From NCBI GenBank assembly GCA_020248985.1, contig JADCGL010000040.1, forward strand, positions 1 through 47,613: 47,613 nt of DNA, given 5' to 3'. This stretch comes from Telmatospirillum sp. Lineage in GTDB: Bacteria; Pseudomonadota; Alphaproteobacteria; CACIAM-22H2. The position numbers and the translations under genes are program-made. The notes beneath the pieces are model-generated. The model was not told the origin of the DNA. It worked only from the letters and a program-made list of their open reading frames with translations, and did not search any database. Shown piece after piece: positions 33,872-43,043 of this stretch. Each line of letters opens with the position of its first letter. The stretch's first letter is position 1.

Positions 33872-34219
33872 CTATTCGGCGGCCAACTCGTCTGTCAGGA
33901 GCGCTTGCAATTCGGGTGTCGGAAACGGCACATCGTCGTTGGCAGCGCTACCCGGTTTGTCGGCAAGATTCGCCACGGACTGCGCGCGGGCAAGCATTTC
34001 CAACCGATCGGCAATCGCAATGCGCTGATCGTGCGGGATCTGGCGGAAATGGACCGCAGCCGCGCCGACAAGCTCTTCCATGTCGGAACGACGCGCCTGG
34101 CGCAGCTGGTCGTAAACGGCAGGTGTTGTCTCGACCAGCACGTCGCGAACCGCCCGCGCCAACATCGCAAATGGTTGCTCGCTCGGCAGCATATGCAGAA
34201 TTTCGAAGCGCTGCGGCAT
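33872..34219 (-). CDS. Hypothetical protein, 115 aa
   Basis: ATG 34219 has AGAGG five bases upstream, which decides the start against the longer frame. The product is soluble and mainly helical (MLARAVRDVLVETTPAVYDQLRQA, DMEELVGAAAVHFRQIPHDQRIAIADRLEML) with an acidic tail. No domain recognised. It is divergent from the 338-residue gene across 194 bases that contain TATCGATA but no assigned promoter. Confidence 0.65.
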   Translation of the reverse strand: MPQRFEILHMLPSEQPFAMLARAVRDVLVETTPAVYDQLRQARRSDMEELVGAAAVHFRQIPHDQRIAIADRLEMLARAQSVANLADKPGSAANDDVPFPTPELQALLTDELAAE

Positions 34220-34413
34220 CGCGACCTCTTGTTTGTGTGCCCCTTCAAAGCGAGTTTGACGGCCGTTGGTTATCGATACCTTAAGAAACCTTTGGATTAT
34301 CAACAATCTTTCGCCACACCATCGCACGACTTGTCTAAAGCCAAGAAATCGTTAGAGTATTTCTGCCTGCCTTGATTTTTCCCACATTGCGGCGGAAACT
34401 CAACAACCCCCCG

Positions 34414-35430
34414 ATGACCGATACAGCGCCCGATGCCCCAGATCCCTTGAAGCTCGGCGAGCCGCCCGAGCTGCCCAAGGACATTCCACCGCCTCGCGAA
34501 GCGTCCAAGAGCACGCATTTCATCTTCGACCACAAGCTCTTCGCAATACCCGATTGCTTCATCGGCAAGGACCCCAATACGGACGATCCCGGCCTGTCGC
34601 TGCCGCTCGGCGAGGTGCGCGCGTTCCTCCCGTTGGGCCCGCTGATGAAAATGTTCAAGGATCTGTCGGCCGACGACATTCGGCTGCTCAATCTGGCGAT
34701 CAACGGCCTTACGCACGTTCGCGAAATCAGGCCTGGGGATTCGATCCCGGCAGAAATCTTGGACGGTTCGGCCTCCTGGACGGTGGGGCCCGAACACCTG
34801 GATCGAGCGCGCGGCCAAATGCTAGCATCGCTCGTGGCGATCGACAAAATGCCGCCGCCGCAAGACGCCGGCAAAGCCGGCGCCACCCTGCTCGAGCGCG
34901 ATCCGAAGTTCGTCGCACGCCGCGACGCCGCCTTTGCAATCATGGCCGAACGCTTCGGGCCCCTCGGCGAGCGCAAGCACTTGCAAGGCGTAATGGACCG
35001 TCTGGCGCGGGAATTGTCGTATATCGAAGGCTTGCGCGACCGCTACACGCTGGTCAGCAAAATCGCCGAGCGCATCACCTCGTCGGCGCGGGTCTACAAG
35101 AACTCAGGCACGTTGTCGGAAGAGATTTACCGCGTACGGCTGTTGATGAAAACGCCGGTCGACGCATTCAATCTGAGTTTTGAGAACGTCGACGGCCAAT
35201 GTGCCGAGATCGCGAACGTGCTGCGAAAAACCGAAGAGATGATTACGTTCGTGCGCAAGAATCGCGACGAGTTGCACCAGCGCCTTATGATCTGGGACCG
35301 TCTCGTTGAGCAGTGGCGCGACGAGGACGCGCAAAAACGTTCGAAGCGGCTCGAAACGCTTCTGCTGATCACCTATCGCTTCGTCGCGCGCAACTTCCCC
35401 GCCAACCAAGAGTGGACGCTCTCACACTAG
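34414..35430 (+). CDS. Hypothetical protein, 338 aa, helical
   Basis: A soluble protein of 338 residues; the N-terminal ~45 are Pro/Asp-rich and likely disordered, a folded part (FIFDHKLFAIPDCFIG to NLAINGLTHVRE) follows, and residues ~190-330 are strongly helical with heptad-like patterns (LEGLRDRYTLVSKIAERITSSARVY is the kind of run seen), suggesting coiled coils. A Gln-Arg-rich end (EQWRDEDAQKRSKRLETLL) also looks helical. I recognise no family. ATG 34414 is preferred to an upstream TTG. Its stop shares CTAG with the stop of greB on the other strand (4-base convergent overlap). Confidence 0.7.
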   Translation: MTDTAPDAPDPLKLGEPPELPKDIPPPREASKSTHFIFDHKLFAIPDCFIGKDPNTDDPGLSLPLGEVRAFLPLGPLMKMFKDLSADDIRLLNLAINGLTHVREIRPGDSIPAEILDGSASWTVGPEHLDRARGQMLASLVAIDKMPPPQDAGKAGATLLERDPKFVARRDAAFAIMAERFGPLGERKHLQGVMDRLARELSYIEGLRDRYTLVSKIAERITSSARVYKNSGTLSEEIYRVRLLMKTPVDAFNLSFENVDGQCAEIANVLRKTEEMITFVRKNRDELHQRLMIWDRLVEQWRDEDAQKRSKRLETLLLITYRFVARNFPANQEWTLSH

Positions 35431-35984
35431 GCGTCGGGGTATTCGATCTTCAGAATCTCAAGCGTATCTGGGCCCTGCGGCGTGCGCAGCTCGACTGTGT
35501 CGCCCACGCGCGCGCGCAGCAAGGCGCGGGCGACCGGCGAGATCCAGGCAATCTCGGCCTCTTCGCCCCGCGCCTCGTCGATGCCGACTATGCGCACGCA
35601 GAGCGTTTCGTCGCGACCGTTCACGTAGGTTACGCGCGCGCCGAAGAAGACCTGGGAACGGTTCTTTTGCGCCCGCGGATCGACGATCTCGGCAATCTCG
35701 AGCCGCTTCATCAGAAAGCGCATGCGCCGGTCGATTTCGCGCAAACGCCGCTTGCCGTAAATGTAGTCGCCGTTTTCCGAACGGTCGCCGTTGCCTGCCG
35801 CCCACGAAACCGTCTCGACGACTTTGGGCCGTTCCACGCGGCCCAAATGGCGCAGCTCGTCTTGCAGGCGCTGCCAGCCGGCCGGCGTGATGTAGTTGCG
35901 GGTGCCGGGCGGCAAAGGCGGCAGCGCCGCTTCGTCGTCGAGTTCGGCGGCCGGACTGTCTTCGCGGGTGAAGGCCTTGCTCAT
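35427..35984 (-). CDS. greB: Transcription elongation factor GreB
   Basis: A 185-residue GreA/GreB factor that rescues backtracked RNA polymerase by stimulating transcript cleavage. The coiled-coil tip motif GDRSENGDYIYGKRRLREID is intact with its acidic tip residues, and IYGKRRL marks GreB rather than GreA. The C-terminal FKBP-like domain is complete (FGARVTYVNGRDE, ISPVARALL, LEILKIEYPD). The N-terminus has a ~20-residue acidic extension. ATG 35984 is set by the ATGA overlap with the rpiR-type gene upstream. Coupling of greB to a sugar-metabolism operon is unusual and may only reflect shared transcription. Confidence 0.96.
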   Translation of the reverse strand: MSKAFTREDSPAAELDDEAALPPLPPGTRNYITPAGWQRLQDELRHLGRVERPKVVETVSWAAGNGDRSENGDYIYGKRRLREIDRRMRFLMKRLEIAEIVDPRAQKNRSQVFFGARVTYVNGRDETLCVRIVGIDEARGEEAEIAWISPVARALLRARVGDTVELRTPQGPDTLEILKIEYPDA

Positions 35985-36826
35985 GCGCGCGTACGTGCAA
36001 CGGCACCCTTGACGCGCGCAAGCGCATCCTGGCCCGCCGCGCCCAGACGCAAGGCGAGCCCAGTCGCGAGCACATCGACCAAGCCCAATTGCACGATCCG
36101 CGATGCCATCGGCGTGAACATCGCCGTATCCTCGGTCGGTTCGGCAAGAATGGCAATATCGACGCGGACGGCGAGCGGCGAGCCAGGTGCCGTCAGCGCC
36201 ACGCAGGCAAGCTTGCGCGCGCGCGCTTGCTCGGCGAGTTCCAGCATCGCCAGCGTCTTGCCGCTGTTGGAAAGCAGGAACAGCAAATCGTCGCGATGTG
36301 CCGCTTCCACCGCCATCGACGCCAGAATGGGATCGCCGAGGGCGCGGCACGGGATGGGGAAACGGCCGAGCTTGTGCACGGCATCTGCCGCCGTCGCACT
36401 CGAGCCGCCGAACCCGGCCACCAGAATCTGGCGGCTCGCCGCAAAGCGCGCGACGGCGGCGGCGACCGCATTCGTGTCGAGATGGTCGCGCGACCGCCGC
36501 AAGGCCGCGATTGCCGCATCAAGCACTTTGGGCGCGTAAGCGGCCGCGTCGTCGTCGGCCGCAACATGGGCGCTTACATAGGCATAGCCGCTTGGCACGA
36601 GGCTTTGCGCCAACGCCACCTTGAACTCGGGGAACCCGACATAGCCGAGCGTGCGGCACAGACGCAGCACGGTCGGCTGGCTCACATTGGCGTTGCGCGC
36701 CAAAGCAGCGATCGCGATATGCAGGCTCGCACTGGGATCGGCCAGGATCGCGCGCGCAACAGCCGCTTCCTGGCGCGGCAATTCACGCAAACGAGTCCGC
36801 AGTGCATCGACGACGCTCAGCTGCAT
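35981..36826 (-). CDS. RpiR/HexR family regulator (HTH + SIS domain)
   Basis: A 281-residue regulator. Residues ~1-75 are the RpiR helix-turn-helix ([19 protein letters not shown], then [24 protein letters not shown]); ~110-260 are a SIS sugar-phosphate-binding domain ([37 protein letters not shown]). HexR in other Proteobacteria represses zwf/edd and is released by 2-keto-3-deoxy-6-phosphogluconate, the product of Edd. Position inside the zwf-edd operon (10-base overlap with edd) strongly suggests the same role here and autoregulation. Its likely sites are the repeats at 40118-40179. Confidence 0.92.
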   Translation of the reverse strand: MQLSVVDALRTRLRELPRQEAAVARAILADPSASLHIAIAALARNANVSQPTVLRLCRTLGYVGFPEFKVALAQSLVPSGYAYVSAHVAADDDAAAYAPKVLDAAIAALRRSRDHLDTNAVAAAVARFAASRQILVAGFGGSSATAADAVHKLGRFPIPCRALGDPILASMAVEAAHRDDLLFLLSNSGKTLAMLELAEQARARKLACVALTAPGSPLAVRVDIAILAEPTEDTAMFTPMASRIVQLGLVDVLATGLALRLGAAGQDALARVKGAVARTRA

Positions 36827-38628
36827 GCGGAAACGATGCTCGCCCCTTGATCGGCCGATCCGACGAGCTGGCGAAATCCGCCGAACAATTCGCGACCGTA
36901 ACCCGCATCGCTGCCGGGCTCCGCTGTCGCCGGCACGCGCGCCGCCAAGACGTCCTGCGGCACGTCCAAATCAAGCGTGCCGGCGGTTGTGTCGATCACG
37001 ATCCTGTCGCCGTCGCAAATGCGCGCGATCAAGCCCCCGGACATTGCTTCGGGCGACAAGTGGATTGCCGCCAGAACCTTGCCCGACGCTCCCGACATGC
37101 GCCCGTCGGTGAGCAGTGCCACGCGCTGGCCGCGATCCTGCAAAACGCCCAAAACCGGCGTGAGCTTGTGCAGTTCCGGCATGCCGTTGGCGCGGGGCCC
37201 TTGGAAGCGCACAACCGCGACAAAATCGCCGACCAATTCGCCCGCATCGAACGCCGTCTGCAGCGCCTTTTGGCTCGCGAATACGCGCGCAGGGGCATCG
37301 ATGCGCTGGTGCGCGGCCGCCACGGCCGAGACCTTAACCACGGCACGCCCAAGATTGCCCGACAGCGTTTTGAGACCGCCATGCACGTCGAATGGCCGTG
37401 CGACCGGGCGCAGCACCTTCTCGTCGGCACTGTCCGTCGGGCATGGCGCCCAGGCGAGCGATCCGGCTTCGAGCCGCGCCTCGGTCGCGTAAGCGCCCAA
37501 GCCTTGCCCGGCGACGGTTGCGACATCCTCGTGAAGAAGGCCAGCAGCTAGAAGCTCGCGGATCAGAAAGCCAATGCCGCCGGCTGCCTGGAAATGGTTC
37601 ACGTCGGCCGAACCGTTCGGGTAAATGCGCGTCAATAGCGGAACGATCTGCGAGGCGGCATCGAAATCGTCCCAATTGAGCTGGACGCCCGCTACGCGCG
37701 CCATCGCGATCAAATGGATCGTATGGTTCGTCGATCCGCCGGTCGCAAGCAATGCGACGATCGCGTTTACGAACGAACGCGCGTCGATCATGCGCCCCAT
37801 CGGCACCGCCTTGGTCTTGGCAAGCTCGACCGCACGCATTGCCGCGGCCCGCGTGAAGGCGTGACGCATTAGCGTGCCCGGATTGTGGAACGTCGCCCCC
37901 GGCAGATGCAGCCCCATCGCCTCCATCAGCAATTGGTTCGAATTCGCAGTCCCGTAGAAGGTGCAGGTGCCCGGCCCGTGATAGGCGGACGATTCAGCCT
38001 CGAGCAAGGCCGCGCGATCGACCTTGCCTTCTGCATAGAGCTGGCGAATGCGCGACTTCTCAGAATTGCCGAGGCCCGACGTCATCGGACCGGCCGGGAT
38101 GAAAATGCATGGCAAATGGCCGTAGCTGAGCGCGCCCATCACAAGTCCCGGCACGATCTTGTCGCACACGCCAAGGCAGAGCACGGCATCGAACATATCG
38201 TGCGACAAGGCGATCGCGGTCGAGAGCGCAATCGTGTCGCGACTGAACAGCGACAATTCCATACCGGGCGCACCTTGCGTGACCCCGTCGCACATGGCCG
38301 GCACGCCGCCGGCAAACTGCGCTACCGCGCCCGCCGCGCGCACCGCCTCCTTGATCGCGGCCGGATAGTTTTCGAACGGCTGGTGGGCCGAGAGCATGTC
38401 GTTGTAGGCAGACACGATCGCGATGTTCGGCACAGGTTCGCCCTTCAGCGCCGCCTTGTCGTCGCTCGGGCAAGCGGCAAAGCCGTGCGCCAGATTGGCG
38501 CAGCCGAGGCCGAAGCGGCGAGGGCCTTGCTGCGCGTGTTTGTCAAGCTGCGCCAAATAGGCGACGCGGGATTTGGCACTGCGCGCGACGATCTTGGCGG
38601 TGATGTCGGCGATGACGGGATGGACCAT
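36817..38628 (-). CDS. edd: 6-phosphogluconate dehydratase
   Basis: A 603-residue enzyme of the IlvD/Edd family, at the usual Edd length. It dehydrates 6-phosphogluconate to 2-keto-3-deoxy-6-phosphogluconate in the Entner-Doudoroff pathway. Cluster-ligand regions are visible: [25 protein letters not shown] and [28 protein letters not shown] marks the C-terminal domain. ATG 38628 shares its A with the zwf stop (TGATG), so the frame's extension upstream is rejected. The second pathway enzyme, KDPG aldolase (eda), is not in the window, nor is 6-phosphogluconolactonase (pgl). Confidence 0.97.
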   Translation of the reverse strand: MVHPVIADITAKIVARSAKSRVAYLAQLDKHAQQGPRRFGLGCANLAHGFAACPSDDKAALKGEPVPNIAIVSAYNDMLSAHQPFENYPAAIKEAVRAAGAVAQFAGGVPAMCDGVTQGAPGMELSLFSRDTIALSTAIALSHDMFDAVLCLGVCDKIVPGLVMGALSYGHLPCIFIPAGPMTSGLGNSEKSRIRQLYAEGKVDRAALLEAESSAYHGPGTCTFYGTANSNQLLMEAMGLHLPGATFHNPGTLMRHAFTRAAAMRAVELAKTKAVPMGRMIDARSFVNAIVALLATGGSTNHTIHLIAMARVAGVQLNWDDFDAASQIVPLLTRIYPNGSADVNHFQAAGGIGFLIRELLAAGLLHEDVATVAGQGLGAYATEARLEAGSLAWAPCPTDSADEKVLRPVARPFDVHGGLKTLSGNLGRAVVKVSAVAAAHQRIDAPARVFASQKALQTAFDAGELVGDFVAVVRFQGPRANGMPELHKLTPVLGVLQDRGQRVALLTDGRMSGASGKVLAAIHLSPEAMSGGLIARICDGDRIVIDTTAGTLDLDVPQDVLAARVPATAEPGSDAGYGRELFGGFRQLVGSADQGASIVSACS

Positions 38629-40088
38629 CAGGCGAGCTCCTCGTGCCACGTGCGGCCGTCGCGTTCGATCAAAGCCGTTGCGGCGGCAGGCCCCCAGCCG
38701 CCGGCAACGTAGCTTTTCGGCGCCTCGCTGCCGCGCTCCCAGGCAAGGATCGCCGGGCCGATCCACGACCACGCCGCCTCGACCTCGTCGCGCCGCATGA
38801 ACAGCGTCGGATTGCCGCGCACGACGTCCATCAGCAGCCGCTCATAGGCCTCGGGAAAACGCGTCGAGAACGTATCGGCGAAGCTCAGGTCGAGCGGCAC
38901 CGAGCGCAGGCGCAAGCCGCCCGGGCCGGGCTCCTTTGTCATCAAGCGTAGCGTGATGCCCTCGTCGGGCTGCAGCCGCACGACCAGACGGTTTGCGAGC
39001 AAGCCCGCCCCCGCCCCGAAAATCGAATGCGGGACGGGCTTGAACTGCACGACGATTTCGGATGCTTTGCGCGCCATGCGCTTGCCGGTGCGCAGATAGA
39101 ACGGCACGCCCGCCCAGCGCCAATTGGCGATGCCCAGACGCATCGCAACAAACGTCTCGGTACGGCTCGGGACACCTGTTGCAAGCTCCTGCGCATATCC
39201 GGGCACCGCCGTTCCGGCGATGGCCCCTGCCCCGTACTGGCCGCGCACGACCGCACCGTCGCCGAGCGGATCGAGGGCGCGCAAGATCTTTAGTTTCTCG
39301 TCGCGCACGGCGTCCGCGCTCAATGTTTGCGGCGGTTCCATCGCGACAAGGCAGGTGAGCTGCAGCAGATGGTTCTGCACCATGTCGCGCACAGCACCTG
39401 CCGTGTCGTAGTAGCCCGCCCGGCCCTCGAGCCCGACCGTTTCGGCGACTGTGATCTGCACATGGTCGATCCACAGCGAATTCCACAAGGGCTCGAAAAG
39501 CGAATTGGCAAAGCGCATCGCGATCAGGTTCTGCACCGCCTCTTTGCCGAGATAATGGTCGATGCGGTAGATCTGGCTTTCGGCAAAAACCGCACCGATG
39601 TCGTCGTTGATGCGGCGCGCACTGGCAAGATCGCTGCCGATCGGCTTCTCGACGACGAGGCGCGCATCGTCGCCCGCGAGCCCTGCCTGGCCCAAGCGCC
39701 GCGCGATCGGGCCGTAGAATTGCGGCGACGTTGCCAGATAGAAAACGCGCACATGGCCGGTTGGCGGGCCGAGGGCTGAGGCCAGACGTTCCCAGCCCGC
39801 ATCGCTTTGCGCATCGAGCGTAACGTGGTGCAGACGCGCCGAAAAGCGCCGCCAGACGGCCGCTGCGTCCGCACCGGCGAGCGAAGACCCAAGCGCTGAT
39901 TTCACGAAGGCGACGTAGGCAGCGGCGTCGAAATCCTTGCGCGAGATCGCAAAGATGCGCGCGCCCGCCGGGATCTGGCCGTCGAAATCGCGGTGGAACA
40001 GGGCCGGCAGCAATTTGCGCGTCGCAAGATCGCCCGTACCGCCGAACACGACATAATCGAAGGGAGCCACCGGAATGATCTGTGCCAT
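38628..40088 (-). CDS. zwf: Glucose-6-phosphate 1-dehydrogenase
   Basis: A 486-residue G6PDH, first enzyme of the Entner-Doudoroff and pentose-phosphate routes. Cofactor motif G16-G-T-G-D-L-A22; VVEKPIGSD (145-153); active-site R175-I-D-H-Y-L-G-K182 intact; C-terminal domain ends typically ([24 protein letters not shown]). It is first in zwf-edd-rpiR-greB; GAGGGG lies ~12 bases before ATG. The 103-base upstream region carries paired operator-like repeats. pgl, commonly between zwf and edd, is missing: the two genes are joined directly by TGATG. Confidence 0.98.
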   Translation of the reverse strand: MAQIIPVAPFDYVVFGGTGDLATRKLLPALFHRDFDGQIPAGARIFAISRKDFDAAAYVAFVKSALGSSLAGADAAAVWRRFSARLHHVTLDAQSDAGWERLASALGPPTGHVRVFYLATSPQFYGPIARRLGQAGLAGDDARLVVEKPIGSDLASARRINDDIGAVFAESQIYRIDHYLGKEAVQNLIAMRFANSLFEPLWNSLWIDHVQITVAETVGLEGRAGYYDTAGAVRDMVQNHLLQLTCLVAMEPPQTLSADAVRDEKLKILRALDPLGDGAVVRGQYGAGAIAGTAVPGYAQELATGVPSRTETFVAMRLGIANWRWAGVPFYLRTGKRMARKASEIVVQFKPVPHSIFGAGAGLLANRLVVRLQPDEGITLRLMTKEPGPGGLRLRSVPLDLSFADTFSTRFPEAYERLLMDVVRGNPTLFMRRDEVEAAWSWIGPAILAWERGSEAPKSYVAGGWGPAAATALIERDGRTWHEELA

Positions 40089-40117
40089 CGACGCGCCAAG
40101 CCCCTCGCCTGGAAAAA

Positions 40118-40179
40118 GTAATTTTACTATGTTTTAGAGAGTGTACGCCTCCTTAGAACAAAAAATCTAGTAAAATTAC
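40118..40179. promoter_or_regulatory. Paired operator-like repeats at the zwf promoter
   Basis: GTAATTTTACTA (40118-40129) and its exact reverse complement TAGTAAAATTAC (40168-40179) lie in the zwf leader, 50 bases centre to centre. Each is itself nearly palindromic and resembles the published HexR consensus (TGTAATnnnATTACA type). Two sites in phase suit a dimeric or tetrameric RpiR repressor forming a loop over the promoter. Binding by the gene at 35981 is inferred. Confidence 0.6.
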
Positions 40180-40191
40180 AAATTCACCGGA

Positions 40192-40839
40192 TCAGCGCGC
40201 CTTTGCAACAATGTAACGCGTATAGCCGCGATAGAATTCGTTCGATACGACTTCGAAGCCTTGAAGATTTGCCATCGTATCGCCGAGTGCTGCGCGCGGC
40301 GTGACCGAGAACTTCGCGAGCCACGCGCGCATTGCTGCCTTGAACCAACGCGGCAGGTTTTCCATGCGCCCGAAATCGACAACCAACAAGGAACCACCGG
40401 ACGCGACGACGCGTGCGGCCATCGCCAGAGCCGCTTGCCAAGGCGGGATCATCGACAGCGTGTAGGAGCAGAAGACGCGTTCGAATCTTTCGACTCCGAA
40501 CAGCGACGCCGCATCGAACGCAGTCGCGTCGCCTTGCGCCAAAACGATCCGCGACTGCAGACCGGCCCGCTTCACCGAGGCATTGGCCGTTGCCAGCATG
40601 GCGCGGCTGATATCGATGCCGTAGAAATGCGCTTGCGGATAGCGTCGAGCAGCGAGGATGAGATTGCGCCCGGTGCCGCAGCCGATCTCGAGCACATGTG
40701 CGCCCAGCGGCGGATCGAGATCGGCGATGAGCCGGTCGCGGCCCAGCAGGTAGTGTTTGCGCGTGACGTCGTAGATCGCGCGCTGCCAGCGATAAATGCG
40801 ATCCATCGCCGCTGCATGGCTGGAAAGCGCTTGCGACAT
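40192..40839 (-). CDS. btaB: SAM-dependent methyltransferase, BtaB-like
   Basis: A 215-residue class I methyltransferase with SAM motif LEIGCGTGRNLI near residue 52. Directly downstream of btaA (TGATG junction at 40837-40841), it matches the place and size of BtaB, which trimethylates diacylglyceryl-homoserine to the betaine lipid DGTS. RIYRWQRAIYDVTRKHYLLGRDRLI near the N-terminus is typical of BtaB. The start is fixed by the overlap; the open frame upstream is a shadow of btaA. Confidence 0.88.
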   Translation of the reverse strand: MSQALSSHAAAMDRIYRWQRAIYDVTRKHYLLGRDRLIADLDPPLGAHVLEIGCGTGRNLILAARRYPQAHFYGIDISRAMLATANASVKRAGLQSRIVLAQGDATAFDAASLFGVERFERVFCSYTLSMIPPWQAALAMAARVVASGGSLLVVDFGRMENLPRWFKAAMRAWLAKFSVTPRAALGDTMANLQGFEVVSNEFYRGYTRYIVAKAR

Positions 40840-42095
40840 CAGCCGTCGCCGCGCAGGCGATAGAGATGGAAGCCGCCGTAGATCGCCGAGCGGTCGCGCT
40901 GCGTCCATTCCTTGCAGCGCGCAGCGTCGTATTCGAAGCGACTCAGGATTTCGCTGTCGAGCCGCCCCGGAAGCAGCGACTCTTCGGCCGCCGTGCGGAA
41001 GATCACGCGCGCACCTGGCTTGGCGCTGTGCAGGACTGCGCGCCACAGGCGATCAAGCACGGCATCCGTCATCCAATCCTGTGCATCGAGCAGAACATAG
41101 GCGCCGTAGCTGGCTGGCTTGGCCTGCTCGAGCACGTCGATCAGATTGGCGTGGCGCACATCCACGCGCGCCGCGCGCTCGGCGACCTTCGCGAAGTTCT
41201 CGGGCGCCAGATAAGGCGGTGCGGCACTGCCCGCATCGCCCGCATAGCGCCGCCCAAAAGCCTGCCAAGCGAAATAGTTTTCGCGGATCGGGAAATCGCA
41301 AGCGAGGCGTTCGAGCCGCTGCTCTAGCACGGCCGCCATTCCCTTGCCGACGGGGGCCGAGGACAGCAGAGATTTGTACTGGGCAGGCGGAATGCCGAGG
41401 CCGTACAACGAAGACGGATTGTCGGCAAGGAACGAGACAAGGCGCGATCGGAAGATCGGCCGCATTTCGGCGTCGAAAATAGCCCGCTGCTCGGCCAGCG
41501 TGTTCGCCGCCAGAATCTTGCGCGGATCTTTGCGAAACAAGCGCGCGATCAGATGGCCCGCACCGATGAAGCGCCCAAGCAGGCCTTTTTTGTAGATGTT
41601 GCTAGCAAAATGCGCGATGCGCCGGCGTCCGCGCCAATCGATCTGGTCCCAATAACGGCGCGTGCCTTCGTCGAGATGCGGGCGCAGATATGCGTCGTAG
41701 GCGGCCATGTTATCGCGACTGTCGGCAGCCCCGAAGAAGCGGAAAAACGCCGCGTGGTCCGGCAGATGCTGGGCACCCGCGATCTTCAACCGATTGAGCG
41801 CCACGTGATGGCCGTTGAGATCGACGGCCGTCACCGAAGCCGGATCGGCAGTGAGATAGCTCAACACATTGCAGCCGCCGGAAGCGATGGCGATAACATC
41901 GTCGCCCGGCGTGAGGTTCAGCGCCTCAAGATCGATGCCGGGATCTTCCCAAATCTGCGCATAGACGAGCCCGGCAAACAGCCGCGCGAACATGCGCTCC
42001 TGCAGACCTTCTTTCGAGAGCAAACGGCTGCGCTTCACGGCCCGGTCGATGTTGCGCTGTGTCGCCGGACGATGTTCGAGTTGTTCTGCCAACAT
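40839..42095 (-). CDS. btaA: Diacylglycerol 3-amino-3-carboxypropyltransferase BtaA
   Basis: A 418-residue DUF3419 protein at the length of Rhodobacter BtaA. It transfers the 3-amino-3-carboxypropyl group of SAM to diacylglycerol, the first step to DGTS, a phosphorus-free membrane lipid usually made under phosphate limitation. Family segments: LVYAQIWEDPGIDLEAL, DDVIAIASGGCNVLSYL (SAM motif), and DAQDWM. One TGTCAT half-site (minus strand, ~42160-42166) precedes the gene, but no second half, so PhoB control is unproven. It is in operon with btaB. Confidence 0.95.
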   Translation of the reverse strand: MLAEQLEHRPATQRNIDRAVKRSRLLSKEGLQERMFARLFAGLVYAQIWEDPGIDLEALNLTPGDDVIAIASGGCNVLSYLTADPASVTAVDLNGHHVALNRLKIAGAQHLPDHAAFFRFFGAADSRDNMAAYDAYLRPHLDEGTRRYWDQIDWRGRRRIAHFASNIYKKGLLGRFIGAGHLIARLFRKDPRKILAANTLAEQRAIFDAEMRPIFRSRLVSFLADNPSSLYGLGIPPAQYKSLLSSAPVGKGMAAVLEQRLERLACDFPIRENYFAWQAFGRRYAGDAGSAAPPYLAPENFAKVAERAARVDVRHANLIDVLEQAKPASYGAYVLLDAQDWMTDAVLDRLWRAVLHSAKPGARVIFRTAAEESLLPGRLDSEILSRFEYDAARCKEWTQRDRSAIYGGFHLYRLRGDG

Positions 42096-42210
42096 GGGGA
42101 AGCGCCTGTCTTGTGTTGCGACTCGTTGCGGGGCGGACCTCCCTTGATAGGAATGCGAAATGACAGGCCGATTGTGGAAAGATGACGCTTCTGCGACGCA
42201 AAGCGGCGCG

Positions 42211-42852
42211 TCAGAAGCTCGGACGAATCACCTCGCCGTCCGCCTTTAGCGGCAGATTGCCGACCAAAAGACGCTGGATATGCCCGTCCTCGTCCACGAA
42301 CGGCAAGACCAACCGCTCCCATATATTTGTCTGAGCGGCCCCTTGTGGCCGGCGCCGCGTCAAAAGCGGTCGGCGGCGAGCGACCACGGCCGCCGATGAC
42401 GCAATACCGAAATCAACCACATAGTCGCTCGCGTTGAACGCTGTCATCGCGTGACCGGTCATGTCGAATCCGGATACGCTCGAGATCAGACTGCCGAAAA
42501 CGCGGTAGCGAAAATCGCCACCCCCACCCATTGGCTCGAGCAGATGCACGTAGCCAAGCGCTACTTTGAAAAACAACGGATCGATCGACGTGACCGGCGG
42601 AATGCCGTCCGCCGGCGCCAACTCGAGCCAGTGATCGATAAGAAAGCTGTTGATAAGGGTGACGCAATCGCTGCTGCGGGGGCTCCAAACCATCTCGGGC
42701 ACCACGACGCCGCCACTCCCGAACACGACCGCGATCTCAGCCAATTCAAGGCGCACAATGTCGTCGCGCCATTTGCGACGACGCACAACGCGTTCCGGCG
42801 CGTGCGCAGCTTCGGCTCGTTTCGACAGAGCGGAGTATGATAACTCGAGCAT
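42211..42852 (-). CDS. PAS domain protein (PAS_5-like)
   Basis: A 213-residue protein dominated by a PAS_5-like domain: IDPLFFKVALGYVHLLEPMG, then DFRYRVFGSLISSVSGFDMTGH, and VLPFVDEDGHIQRLLVGNLPL near the end. These single-domain PAS proteins are abundant in Rhodospirillales and are of unknown function, presumably small-molecule sensors. ATG 42852 replaces an upstream TTG. A 7-bp hairpin (GCTTCTG/CAGAAGC) follows its stop and may be a weak terminator before btaA. It is monocistronic; 191 bases separate it from the next gene. Confidence 0.75.
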   Translation of the reverse strand: MLELSYSALSKRAEAAHAPERVVRRRKWRDDIVRLELAEIAVVFGSGGVVVPEMVWSPRSSDCVTLINSFLIDHWLELAPADGIPPVTSIDPLFFKVALGYVHLLEPMGGGGDFRYRVFGSLISSVSGFDMTGHAMTAFNASDYVVDFGIASSAAVVARRRPLLTRRRPQGAAQTNIWERLVLPFVDEDGHIQRLLVGNLPLKADGEVIRPSF

Positions 42853-43043
42853 CGGAGAATAGTCGTTTCGCGATTGGCGCACTGGGGCTCTGCACAAGAA
42901 CAGAGACGCGTAAAAAGAGTCTTAAGTCGCCCAAGAATCCAATAGCCCAACTCGAAATTCGAAAGGAAATCTCTTTAATTACAAATAATTGTGAGTAATA
43001 CTTAATGTTTAAAGCGAGAATCTTCGGCCCCGGAATCCGAAAC

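Noticed and set aside
42163-42210. Full Pho box before btaA
   Set aside because: Only one TGTCAT-type half-site is present; the second position does not match.
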